This document shows, piece by piece, positions 41,590 to 49,507 of a stretch of 64,000 nt of DNA. Location: assembly GCA_017415715.1 (NCBI GenBank), contig JAFQFD010000046.1, positions 93,369-157,368 of the forward strand. Direction: 5' to 3'. Within the stretch, counting starts at the first letter, position 1. Each line of letters opens with the position of its first letter. Under the pieces are notes generated by a model. It was not told the DNA's origin, did no database searches, and saw nothing but the letters and a program-made list of their open reading frames with translations. This DNA comes from Bacteroidales bacterium (lineage in GTDB: Bacteria > Bacteroidota > Bacteroidia > Bacteroidales > UBA932). A program made the translations under genes and the position numbers.

Positions 41590-44500
41590 TGTTCAGTTTC
41601 TTTTTAATAATGCTTAAAAGTGCATATGTATCAATGTCGCTATCACCAGACAGAAGTTTGTCAATCTTTTCCTCAAGTGATTTCGCTTGCTTAGCCTTTG
41701 CATAACTCAACTGTACAATCTGTTGTGTTGCTGCACCGTTATTCGAAATCATCTCAAAACGGAAGAAGTTGTCATCATTTGTCAGCCCTTTGCTACTAAT
41801 CTCTACATACTTTAGTAGTTCCTTAAATGAATGTACGAGGTTATCAATCAGATAAGCCTCTTCCTCATCCATCATAGCCTCCAACTGTTTGTCTAATACA
41901 ACATAAGCGAGTGATTGGTACCAAGTTACTCTATCAGTATTTGGGGCCAATACACGTGTTAAGAATGTCCTCTGTCGCTCTGTTAATAGATATGTTTTAA
42001 TTGTAGAGTAGCGCTGTTCCAGCTCAACTTTATATGATGCATATTCTTTAGATTTCAATCCCAGTTCCTCGACAAGAACACGTTCTAATCTGTTAATTAG
42101 GTTTGAGTAGCACATACGAAGGTCTCGGATTGCCTTTTGTAGCAATTCAACATATCGTCTTAATACTTCGTCATTGTGAGCTATCTCAGCATCCTTGAAA
42201 CCAAGAGCGCGAGGCAAATCATCAAAGAATGTCTTTTCTGGATCCTTTGCAGATGCCAATGCTGTACGAAAATTAACAGTAGTCTTATCAAGACGCTTAG
42301 TCTGCTTTGCATATTTGTTAAGTTTCTTATAAAAAATCAAGAATGGCTTAATCGTTTCTATCAGGCTGTCTGCAGTAAACTCTGCATCTTGGATTATTCC
42401 CAATGCTTCGCGATACTTGCTGAATAAATCCAATTTCACCCCCTCAACATTAAATGCTTTCACCGCAAAACCTGCAGGAGACTTCTGCATAATATCCAGA
42501 ACCTCACGAGTAATGGTGTGGACATAGACACCAGCATCGTTATATAACGAATAGTCATTCTTCTTGATGATCAAGAATGTGGGCAACCATAAGTCAATGA
42601 CACCTTGTTTTAACTTGAATGGGCGTGAACGCAAAATCTTAATGAGTTCACCTAACTTGCGAGGTTTCTCCTTCGTGCTATCCAAGAACGTCTCACACGC
42701 ATTCCATAGTGGCATAAAGTTATCATCATGTGGTTCTCCAAGCAGATACTCTCTACCGATACGTCTATGAATACCAGTGTTTCGCAATAGTGTCAAATAT
42801 ATGGTCTTCTCTGGTGGGAATTTACCATCTTCAAAACCGAGATTCTCATCTGCTGCATTATCTAACAAATGTGTAAGGAAATTGACACGTGCGGTTGAAA
42901 TAGCACTGCTAGGCTTGTGCTTATTGACCATCTCGTTAATATATACAGGCGTATCACGATAAACTTGGTCGCAAATTACCGACAACCACTTGTTAAATGC
43001 TGCTTTCGAAGCGATGTTAATAACTTCACCTCTATATATCCAAACAACATCTGTATTGTAGTTAAACAAGGCGTTTAGTACGCTTGTATTTAACAACTCT
43101 TGCTCGTGTGCAATCAGCGCTTTAATCTCCTTTTGAGCTACATTATCATTGCTGTCGATATCATTTTGCACATACGCTAACTTATCCAACTGCCATACAT
43201 GATCGATAATCTTCTCCGCTTTTTTGAAGTAGGCGTACAGAATAGCCTCCTCAATATTTACAGTCTGCTTTAATATATCATCCAATGATATATCCTCATT
43301 GAAAATAAGATTTATAAAACCATCTATTTCATCTTGTGGCTGCTGTACGATAGGTTGCTCCGATATCTTATACTCAAAATATCTAGGAGTACCGTTTCGG
43401 AAGTATGATGCATTTGCAAACTCAATCGGAAGATTGAAGTTTGTGAGCAATTTATCAATAACATCTTTTGATCGAGGAACGATGCCGGCAGCTTTCAATA
43501 ATTCCCCCTCAATGTTCACATCAGTACCCTCAAACAAAATGTACTGCGATTTATATGTCGCGTATCGAATAATCTTGTGTTGTGTGAGAATGTCTATGAT
43601 ATCTTCTGGTGTGTTGATATCTAATGCTGCTCGAGCATATATAGAAAGAGCCTTTTTGTCTAACTGAACACCAGCCTTACCAAAAAGGTTAATCATTCCA
43701 ATAGTCTTAACCAATGCTATTGCAGCAGTTGCAATAGCACCTTCGAACAGACCCTCAACACGCTCTAAGCTCACACGAATACTGGTCCAGGCAGCAGAGT
43801 CTGCATTGATTTCAGATAAGTACGAATAGAAATTATAGATGTCATAGTCGTACACATCTGCCAAACTATATGTGGTATGCTTACCCTCGACGAACGATTG
43901 CAAAGAACCTTGACCTGTTGCTTCAAGAAATGAAAAGAGTGTTCGCTCATTTTGTCCATAACGTTGAATCGACAAAGTTAAAGCCTGAGCCGCAAACAAG
44001 TCCATAGGATAAAGACTCAAAGCCGTATCGTATGAAATCGATGCGCTCGCAAACTTGCTTGAAACAGCAAGCTCATATATCTTCTCAAAGTTATTATTAA
44101 TAATTTTGCGAGGAGTTCTTTCTATACGCTTTGAGGCCAAGAATAGCAACTGCTCAACTGGCTCATTAAATACAATCTCCTTAAAGCGACCTTTCACCTT
44201 AGTCCATTCGTTCCGCTGACTGTCAGTTAGTGAACGAGCATACGAGTTAAAGTTCTGGTGCAGGGTTGTGAGTAAAATAGCATCACGCTTTACATCATTG
44301 ATAAACTCGGTAAACTTCTGGAAAAGATATAGTTCTCGCTCCGGGTTGTTCTTCGCAGCATATTCCAGCAATTTGCCAAACTCATCTATAACAAGGAATA
44401 TAAACTCACCTCGTTTCTCGGCATTCTTAAAGAATGTCTTTAGATTCTCAAAAAGATTATCTGATGCTGCAGTCGGGAATAGCTTGTCAGTTAGAACCTT

Positions 44501-44791
44501 TTGCAAAGAAGCATAATCTCCTACGATATTGACAAACTTTATTTTAGCGACACCATTAAACTGACCCTTATTCTTGACAAGGATACCACTTCCTTTCTCA
44601 AGGCTATCTTGGAGAGCCAAAATAAAGTTTGACTTACCTGTTCCATACGAACCGATAATGTTAAATGAGTGTACACCCGCATTGAACGAGTCCACAATAT
44701 TTCCTACAACACCTTTTGCATTTTGAGTTACAATATAACTCTCAGGGTTGAAGGCTGTTTGGGCAATATTTATTGATGGAGTGTATTTCAT
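41582..44791 (-). CDS. sspC: SspC-like large P-loop ATPase
   Basis: This 1069-residue protein has Walker A GSYGTGKS at 47-54 and a Walker B-like FIFLVIDEFGKLLEYA near 125. A long helical C-terminal part without other recognised domains follows. It always accompanies DUF4007 and PAPS-reductase-type proteins in single-strand phosphorothioation cassettes. The ATG at 44791 is chosen: it follows the sspB stop by one base and has a purine-rich GAGGAGAAT upstream. Its exact step in modification is not established by sequence. Confidence 0.72.
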   Translation of the reverse strand: MKYTPSINIAQTAFNPESYIVTQNAKGVVGNIVDSFNAGVHSFNIIGSYGTGKSNFILALQDSLEKGSGILVKNKGQFNGVAKIKFVNIVGDYASLQKVLTDKLFPTAASDNLFENLKTFFKNAEKRGEFIFLVIDEFGKLLEYAAKNNPERELYLFQKFTEFINDVKRDAILLTTLHQNFNSYARSLTDSQRNEWTKVKGRFKEIVFNEPVEQLLFLASKRIERTPRKIINNNFEKIYELAVSSKFASASISYDTALSLYPMDLFAAQALTLSIQRYGQNERTLFSFLEATGQGSLQSFVEGKHTTYSLADVYDYDIYNFYSYLSEINADSAAWTSIRVSLERVEGLFEGAIATAAIALVKTIGMINLFGKAGVQLDKKALSIYARAALDINTPEDIIDILTQHKIIRYATYKSQYILFEGTDVNIEGELLKAAGIVPRSKDVIDKLLTNFNLPIEFANASYFRNGTPRYFEYKISEQPIVQQPQDEIDGFINLIFNEDISLDDILKQTVNIEEAILYAYFKKAEKIIDHVWQLDKLAYVQNDIDSNDNVAQKEIKALIAHEQELLNTSVLNALFNYNTDVVWIYRGEVINIASKAAFNKWLSVICDQVYRDTPVYINEMVNKHKPSSAISTARVNFLTHLLDNAADENLGFEDGKFPPEKTIYLTLLRNTGIHRRIGREYLLGEPHDDNFMPLWNACETFLDSTKEKPRKLGELIKILRSRPFKLKQGVIDLWLPTFLIIKKNDYSLYNDAGVYVHTITREVLDIMQKSPAGFAVKAFNVEGVKLDLFSKYREALGIIQDAEFTADSLIETIKPFLIFYKKLNKYAKQTKRLDKTTVNFRTALASAKDPEKTFFDDLPRALGFKDAEIAHNDEVLRRYVELLQKAIRDLRMCYSNLINRLERVLVEELGLKSKEYASYKVELEQRYSTIKTYLLTERQRTFLTRVLAPNTDRVTWYQSLAYVVLDKQLEAMMDEEEAYLIDNLVHSFKELLKYVEISSKGLTNDDNFFRFEMISNNGAATQQIVQLSYAKAKQAKSLEEKIDKLLSGDSDIDTYALLSIIKKKLNND

Positions 44792-44792
44792 A

Positions 44793-45644
44793 TTAATTCT
44801 CCTCGTAATATCTGTCAAGCACATCAATTGAATTCAATGTTGCTCTAAACTGCAACTCCTTAATTCCAGCCACATCGGAGAAAACAATCTCCGATGGGTA
44901 TAGGTCGCATAAATAGTTAATAATATCTAACAAGTCATTGTTGGTCAAACAGAAGATTAAAGCTAACTCGGTAATATCTTCAAAAGAAATACTATTTCGT
45001 CCTTCGAATTTAATCAACAGAGCATATAAGAATATCAAGCTAGGTAGATCACTACGAGTATCGTAGTTGAATCGATATGTATTCTTCTCTGTCTCGCAAA
45101 TCAAATTCAGCGGAGCAAATAATGAGTTGCTATCCTCAATATTCACATTGCCACCATTCTTTGCACAATAGTTATGAAGCAGTACTCCGATGTCGCGCTT
45201 AACCGTGTTATCGTTATATAAATTCTTGTAGCCAGTCTCATCAAAGCATATATGCTTAATGTAGTTTTGCAATTTGCTTTTTTCTATAATATTACGTTGG
45301 CGATGATAATCCACAAATGTAGTTTTATAGATAGTTGCATAGTCTGTCTGTATCAGCAAAAAGTGCAACAACCACAATGTGCCAATATCCTCCAAATAAG
45401 GATCCTTACCATTATCGTCATCAAACAGGTGGTTAGCTAAGGCCACAAGACCTGCATCTTTCAATAGGCCAATCGCCTTTAACCAGAATTTGATTGAAGC
45501 TACCATATTTTTACCGACGCCAAGACGTACAACAGCATCGTCGTCATTAAAATTGTTTTCACCTCTGACGAAATCATAACCGCGTTTAAGCCAATGCGAC
45601 TTACACGCAAACGATTCGTGGCCTGAGAATATAGGTCTAGCCAT
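44793..45644 (-). CDS. sspB: SspB-like DUF4007 protein
   Basis: This 283-residue protein has the typical DUF4007 start FSGHESFACKSHWLKRGYDFV and the segment VVRLGVGKNMVASIKFWLKAIGL. SspB of Vibrio phosphorothioation systems is a DUF4007 protein with DNA-nicking activity, thought to open one strand for sulfur insertion. It lies 4 bp after the regulator gene and one base before sspC. The assignment is from family knowledge plus gene order. Confidence 0.75.
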   Translation of the reverse strand: MARPIFSGHESFACKSHWLKRGYDFVRGENNFNDDDAVVRLGVGKNMVASIKFWLKAIGLLKDAGLVALANHLFDDDNGKDPYLEDIGTLWLLHFLLIQTDYATIYKTTFVDYHRQRNIIEKSKLQNYIKHICFDETGYKNLYNDNTVKRDIGVLLHNYCAKNGGNVNIEDSNSLFAPLNLICETEKNTYRFNYDTRSDLPSLIFLYALLIKFEGRNSISFEDITELALIFCLTNNDLLDIINYLCDLYPSEIVFSDVAGIKELQFRATLNSIDVLDRYYEEN

Positions 45645-45648
45645 ATAT

Positions 45649-45855
45649 TTAGTTTATACTTTTTTCGTTTATCAATTCTTTAATATCAACCTTTAATAAG
45701 TTTGCAATATTTACAAGCATATCAAGTGGTGGTTGGGTGGTATTTGAGCACCATTTAGAAACAGTTGAAGGGTCTTTCCCTAACTGCTCTGCAAGCCATT
45801 TACCTGTTTTCCTTTGTTCTACAAGTACAACTTTTAACCGATTAACATTCTTCAT
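45649..45855 (-). CDS. XRE-family regulator heading the Ssp-type operon
   Basis: This 68-residue helix-turn-helix protein has KTGKWLAEQLGKDPSTVSKWCSN followed by a dimerisation-like helix ending KELINEKS. It is first in the operon, 4 bp before sspB, so it probably autoregulates modification and restriction genes. It resembles the small control regulators of restriction-modification loci. Confidence 0.82.
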   Translation of the reverse strand: MKNVNRLKVVLVEQRKTGKWLAEQLGKDPSTVSKWCSNTTQPPLDMLVNIANLLKVDIKELINEKSIN

Positions 45856-45881
45856 TGTAATCTAATTATATTGATTTTACG

Positions 45882-45913
45882 CAAAGATATTGAAAAATAA
45901 TCAACTGAAGAAA
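45882..45913 (-). promoter_or_regulatory. Promoter of the Ssp-type operon
   Basis: On the minus strand TATCTTTG (45889-45882) matches the -7 consensus. TTTC (45913-45910), 20 bp upstream, fits the -33 box at three of four positions. The leader before the ATG at 45855 would be about 20 bases. Confidence 0.5.
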
Positions 45914-46023
45914 TTTTCAATAAACAAAAGCATAGTTGGACTGATGATTATTTACATTTTGCCTTATAGATTGTAAGTAAAATGGGGTTTAGCTATATAT
46001 AACGTAAACAAGATAGTAAAGCA

Positions 46024-46264
46024 CCCATTTGTCCGACGGTTACAAAAATTATTTGTAAGCCTCGGAAAAATGCTCAGAATAGATTGGCATTTCAGAATAG
46101 ATACCATTTGTCCGAAGCAATTAGAAAAATTCTAATACCCTCGGACAAAAGCTCTGTAGATGTCTCAGATTCGGGAGTACACTTGTCAATCTTAATACAA
46201 AACAAGCCCCATTTGTCCGATACTATCCGAAAAATTTGGATACCTTTGGACAAATGGGAGCCTC
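46024..46264. repeat. Array of three related nested hairpins upstream of the Ssp-type operon
   Basis: Three elements share an outer stem of CATTTGTCCGA with a right arm near TCGGACAAATG: 46026-46072, 46105-46151 and 46208-46258. Each has an inner stem around an AAAAATT loop, but the inner stems differ in sequence: GGTTACAAA/TTTGTAAGCC, ATTAGAA/TTCTAAT and TATCCGAA/TTTGGATA. Pairing is kept while sequence changes. Spacing between elements is 79 and about 104 bp. A CAGAATAGAT direct repeat separates the first two. The rest of the 45914-46315 gap shows no gene; a weaker CATTTT/AAAATG pair near 45956-45983 may be a fourth, eroded element. Confidence 0.75.
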
Positions 46265-46315
46265 ACATTCTAAGGTTACTTCCACCGTTAAACATAAACA
46301 TCATTTAGTGGTGCT

Positions 46316-46576
46316 CTATAGGTTGCAGTGGAGTCCCATAAAGACGCGTTTGATGCAGGAGAGGTTAAGCGTCTGGTAATACTTGTAGTCGTCATCTTCG
46401 GTGCAGAGGTGTTTATACCCGTAGCGGGGCATATACTCCTTGAAGAATCGTACAAGGTCTTTAAGAAGTTCGAAGCGATCCTCTCTCAGTTCATCGCGGA
46501 ACTCGCAACGGGCGATGATGAATTTGAAGTTATTTGCCAATACAGAAATTCCTGAAGATATTCCCCAGGACTTCAT
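46316..46576 (-). CDS. Possible small gene overlapping the mnmE end
   Basis: This open frame of 86 residues begins inside mnmE in another frame. The part past the mnmE stop (FKFIIARCEFRDELREDRFELLKD and on to YKYYQTLNLSCIKRVF) has a protein-like composition, better than a random frame. No start codon is available between the mnmE stop and residue 49. It may be a translated overlap, a fragment of a lost gene, or noise. No family is recognised. Confidence 0.3.
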   Translation of the reverse strand: MKSWGISSGISVLANNFKFIIARCEFRDELREDRFELLKDLVRFFKEYMPRYGYKHLCTEDDDYKYYQTLNLSCIKRVFMGLHCNL

Positions 46577-48023
46577 CCGTAGAGATTTCTCCGACGATGG
46601 AGCCGATGTGGTAGATTGCTTCGCGGATGTCTTGGGCGGCGAGGTCTGTCGGGAGGGCGGAGGCGAGGCCTTCGCGGACGCGGAGCAGGGAAGTGCGAGC
46701 GTCGGTGAGAGCCTGGACGTGGCGCTGGTTTGTGACGAGGGTGGTGTCGCTGTCGCCGAAGAGGTCGCGCTGAGTCGAGGCTAAAAGTTCTCTCAAAGTG
46801 CTGATTCCAGAACCGGTTTTTGCTGAGATCGGGAGGATGTTTACGACATCTTTCGAGCTGTTTTCTTCAAAATTGCTCTCTGTGCCATGAATTTCCTCTT
46901 CATTCGCAAGTCGCGCCTTAAATCCTTTGCAATCAATAAGAGAAACAATAGTGTTTATTGTGCTAACATTTTTGTTAATGTCGAAAATGTCCGTTTTGTT
47001 AAGCAAAAATACCAGTTTCTGGCTGCTGAAGTCGACCTTGTCAAGGATGTCAGAAACAGTCTCAAGTGTAGTCTCCGGATCCCTTGTCAGATCGACCATT
47101 CCAAGCACGATTGAGGCCTCGGAAATCTTCTTGAAAGTCCTCTCGATTCCTATTTTCTCGACAACTTCGGAGGTCTCGCGGAGACCGGCGGTGTCGATGA
47201 AGCGGAAGAGGATGCCGTCGATGTTCAAGGTCTCTTCGATGGTGTCGCGGGTGGTGCCGTGTATGTCGGAAACGATCGCACGGTCTTCGCCGAGAAGAGC
47301 GTTGAGCAAGGTGCTCTTGCCGGTGTTGGTGGCTCCCGCGATAGCGACCGGCACGCCGTTCTTGATGGCATTGCCGAGACGGAAGGAGTCGATGAGACGA
47401 CCGACGTGCGAGATGATTTCGACAAGCAGATTGTCAAGTCTCGACCTGTCTGCAAACTCGACTTCCTCTTCGCTGAAATCGAGCTCGAGTTCCATCAGTG
47501 AGACCAGTTCGAGAAGCTCTTTTCTCATGTCGCGAAGCTCGGAGGAGAATCCTCCCTTCATCTGCTTGAAGGCGATGCGGTGAGCGGCTGCGTTCTGTGA
47601 TGCAATCACATCTGCAACAGCCTCTGCCTGAGCAAGGTCCATCTTGCCATTTAAATAAGCCCTTTGCGTGAATTCTCCAGGCTCGGCAGCACGCGCTCCG
47701 GCCACATATAGGAGTGAAATGATCTCTGAAACGATATACGAGGAAGCGTGGCATGAGATCTCGACAGAGTCCTCTCCCGTGTATGAATGTGGGGCGCGGA
47801 AAACGCTCGCCAGAACCTCGTCGATGACGCGTCCGTCAGCATCTGAAACAGTGCCGAATTTGATTGTATAGCCACCAGCCTCAGAGATGGATCCGTTTCT
47901 GCAGGCTATTACCTTGTCTGCAATCGCCAACGCCTCAGGACCGCTGACTCTGATTACTGAAATGGCTCCTGTCCCAGGCACCGTCGCCGGCGCGCAAATC
48001 GTATCTTCGTTTCTTATATACAT
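46530..48023 (-). CDS. mnmE: tRNA modification GTPase MnmE
   Basis: This 497-residue protein starts at MYIRNEDTICAPATVPG (ATG at 48023). It has the TrmE N-terminal domain with FRAPHSYTGEDSVEI, G1 GATNTGKST, DTAG, NKTD and the C-terminal FCIGK that binds the one-carbon donor. With MnmG it makes the cmnm5U modification at the tRNA wobble base. It is about 35-40 residues longer than typical because of an insertion after NKTD (STINTIVSLIDCKGF to NFEENSSKD). A TATTTTTG -7 box lies at 48051-48044. Confidence 0.93.
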   Translation of the reverse strand: MYIRNEDTICAPATVPGTGAISVIRVSGPEALAIADKVIACRNGSISEAGGYTIKFGTVSDADGRVIDEVLASVFRAPHSYTGEDSVEISCHASSYIVSEIISLLYVAGARAAEPGEFTQRAYLNGKMDLAQAEAVADVIASQNAAAHRIAFKQMKGGFSSELRDMRKELLELVSLMELELDFSEEEVEFADRSRLDNLLVEIISHVGRLIDSFRLGNAIKNGVPVAIAGATNTGKSTLLNALLGEDRAIVSDIHGTTRDTIEETLNIDGILFRFIDTAGLRETSEVVEKIGIERTFKKISEASIVLGMVDLTRDPETTLETVSDILDKVDFSSQKLVFLLNKTDIFDINKNVSTINTIVSLIDCKGFKARLANEEEIHGTESNFEENSSKDVVNILPISAKTGSGISTLRELLASTQRDLFGDSDTTLVTNQRHVQALTDARTSLLRVREGLASALPTDLAAQDIREAIYHIGSIVGEISTDEVLGNIFRNFCIGK

Positions 48024-48059
48024 GCCACTAAGTTTTATCGTTGCAAAAATACAATTTAA

Positions 48060-48092
48060 TTTGCGGAAATCAGTCAAAATTTACTATCTTCG
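48060..48092 (+). promoter_or_regulatory. Promoter of the carAB leader
   Basis: TTTG (48060-48063), a 21-bp spacer and TATCTTCG (48085-48092) match the Bacteroidota pattern with one mismatch in the -7 box. Transcription would start near 48100, about 290 bases before carA. Confidence 0.55.
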
Positions 48093-48105
48093 CAAGGTTT
48101 TACTA

Positions 48106-48228
48106 ATGGGAAACACTATGTATAAACAGGATGCATCAGGAACATATCTGAATGTGAACGCATTACCAGTTAATGCACAGCCTTGTTTTTCCCATTTAAC
48201 TATTATTGTCGGCCATTTTCTCCTTTGA
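48106..48228 (+). CDS. Putative carAB leader peptide (40 codons)
   Basis: An ATG just after the predicted transcription start opens a 40-codon frame whose TGA falls in the loop of the terminator hairpin. Upstream of that hairpin the RNA is U-rich (GTTTTTCCCATTTAAC, 48185-48200). Ribosomes reaching the stop would block terminator folding. This matches the plan of the E. coli pyrBI leader, where slow transcription at U-rich RNA under low UTP lets the ribosome catch up. The peptide sequence itself shows no regulatory codon run. Confidence 0.4.
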   Translation: MGNTMYKQDASGTYLNVNALPVNAQPCFSHLTIIVGHFLL

Positions 48229-48245
48229 GAAGTGGTCGTTTTTTT
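48211..48245 (+). terminator. Intrinsic terminator/attenuator in the carAB leader
   Basis: GGCCA-TTTCTC pairs with GAGAAG-TGGTC around a CTTT loop (48211-48237), followed by a run of seven T. It lies about 150 bp before the carA start on the same strand, so it must be read through for carAB expression. Two upstream stems, AATGGGAAA (48105-48113) with TTTCCCATT (48188-48196) and GCATTA/TAATGC (48160-48176), add structure to the leader. Confidence 0.7.
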
Positions 48246-48248
48246 ATA

Positions 48249-48372
48249 GATCCCCGATCAGGTCGGGGATGACAGGAAAGAAGAGTCCGGGATGACAGAA
48301 GAAAAGCGTCCGGATGACGGGAATGAAGACTCGGGGATGACAGAAGAAAAGAGTCCGGGATGACGGGAAATC
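48249..48372 (+). repeat. GATCCCCG palindrome followed by five 22-24-bp tandem repeats
   Basis: A 25-bp element at 48249-48273 begins GATCCCCGATC and ends GGGGATGAC. It overlaps a series of units of the form GTCCGGGATGACAGAAGAAA, starting near 48260, 48284, 48307, 48329 and 48352. A near-identical inverted copy of the first element (24 of 25 positions) lies at 52791-52815, past carB. The repeats lie between the attenuator and carA. Confidence 0.75.
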
Positions 48373-48393
48373 TAAATTTAACAAATATATAGA

Positions 48394-49503
48394 ATGAAAC
48401 TTAAAGCAACACTTCGTCTGGAGAATGGCCTTGAATTTCAGGGCTATTCATTGGGCTGCACACAGGCTGTTGGCGGTGAGGTGGTATTCAACACTTCGAT
48501 GGTGGGATACCCTGAACAGCTCACCGATCCGACCTACAACCAGCAGATCCTCTGCCTTACCTATCCGCTGATCGGAAACTATGGCGTTCCGTCAGAAGAA
48601 CTTATCGGCGAAAGTCTTTCGAAGAACCTCGAGTCCGAGAAGATCCAGCCAAAAGGTCTGGTGGTCTTCGACTACTGCGAGGACTACAGCAACTGGGAGG
48701 CGGTCAAGAGCCTTGAACAATGGATGAACGAGCAGGGACTTACCGGTATCTATGGTATTGATACAAGGGAGCTTGCGAAGATTCTTCGTGACAAGGGTCC
48801 GATGAAGGGTTGCATAATCCCTGAGGGCGCAAAGGCGCCTGAGGCTGTCAAGGAGCCGTCGCCGGCCGAGGTGACCTGCAAGGAGCCGATAACATACAAG
48901 GCGCAGCCGGCGCAGGATGTAGAGAATGTGAACGGAAGCAAGGCGGCTACCACAGCCGGCAAGCGCGTGGTGCTTGTAGACTGCGGCGCAAGGCACAGCA
49001 TCATCCGCGGCCTCATCGCAAGGGGTGCGGAGGTTGTGAGAGTCCCTTACAACTATGATTTCACTGAGATGGAATATGACGGAGTATATGTGTCAAACGG
49101 ACCTGGATGCCTCTGCAACTATGGAGAGACAGTAGAGATCCTCAAGAAGGTCCTCGCCGGAAACAAGCCGGTATTCGGCCTCGGAGTTGGATATCACCTT
49201 ATTGCAAAGGCTGCAGGATGCGAGATGGCAAGACTTGAGCATCCGCACAGAAGTTCCAACCAGCCGACCCGCAGAGAGGGCAGCAACCGCACATACATCA
49301 CATCGCAGAACGTATACCGCACAATCAAGCCGGAGTCGATTCCGTCAGACTGGGAAGTATACTTCACAAACCTCAATGACGGCACAGTAGACGGCATCCG
49401 CCACAAGACCAAGCCGTTCGCAGGCACTCAGTTCAATCCGGAAGTATGCGTGGGCCTGACAGAAAACATAACCCCAATCGATGAATTTATAAGCAAACTC
49501 TAA
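48394..49503 (+). CDS. carA: Carbamoyl phosphate synthase small subunit with degenerate glutaminase site
   Basis: This 369-residue protein has the CarA N-terminal domain intact (FNTSMVGYPEQLTDPTY). The class I amidotransferase domain follows with NGPG conserved. The nucleophile loop, normally FGICLGHQ, reads FGLGVGYH, so Gly264 replaces the catalytic Cys. The catalytic His of GHPE is Asn348 (QFNPE), with Glu350 retained. The second conserved QNHGF is QNVYR. Glutamine hydrolysis should be impossible. The subunit may act as a structural partner while CarB uses free ammonia. The gene is intact, and carB follows 4 bp later. Confidence 0.9.
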   Translation: MKLKATLRLENGLEFQGYSLGCTQAVGGEVVFNTSMVGYPEQLTDPTYNQQILCLTYPLIGNYGVPSEELIGESLSKNLESEKIQPKGLVVFDYCEDYSNWEAVKSLEQWMNEQGLTGIYGIDTRELAKILRDKGPMKGCIIPEGAKAPEAVKEPSPAEVTCKEPITYKAQPAQDVENVNGSKAATTAGKRVVLVDCGARHSIIRGLIARGAEVVRVPYNYDFTEMEYDGVYVSNGPGCLCNYGETVEILKKVLAGNKPVFGLGVGYHLIAKAAGCEMARLEHPHRSSNQPTRREGSNRTYITSQNVYRTIKPESIPSDWEVYFTNLNDGTVDGIRHKTKPFAGTQFNPEVCVGLTENITPIDEFISKL

Positions 49504-49507
49504 GACT

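Noticed and set aside
31635-45855. BREX or DISARM locus.
   Set aside because: There is no PglZ-type phosphatase, BrxL or adenine methylase for BREX, and no DrmA/DrmB or methylase for DISARM.
46024-46264. CRISPR array.
   Set aside because: Units are not identical, spacing differs (79 and 104 bp), and no cas gene is present; they are hairpins with diverged inner stems.
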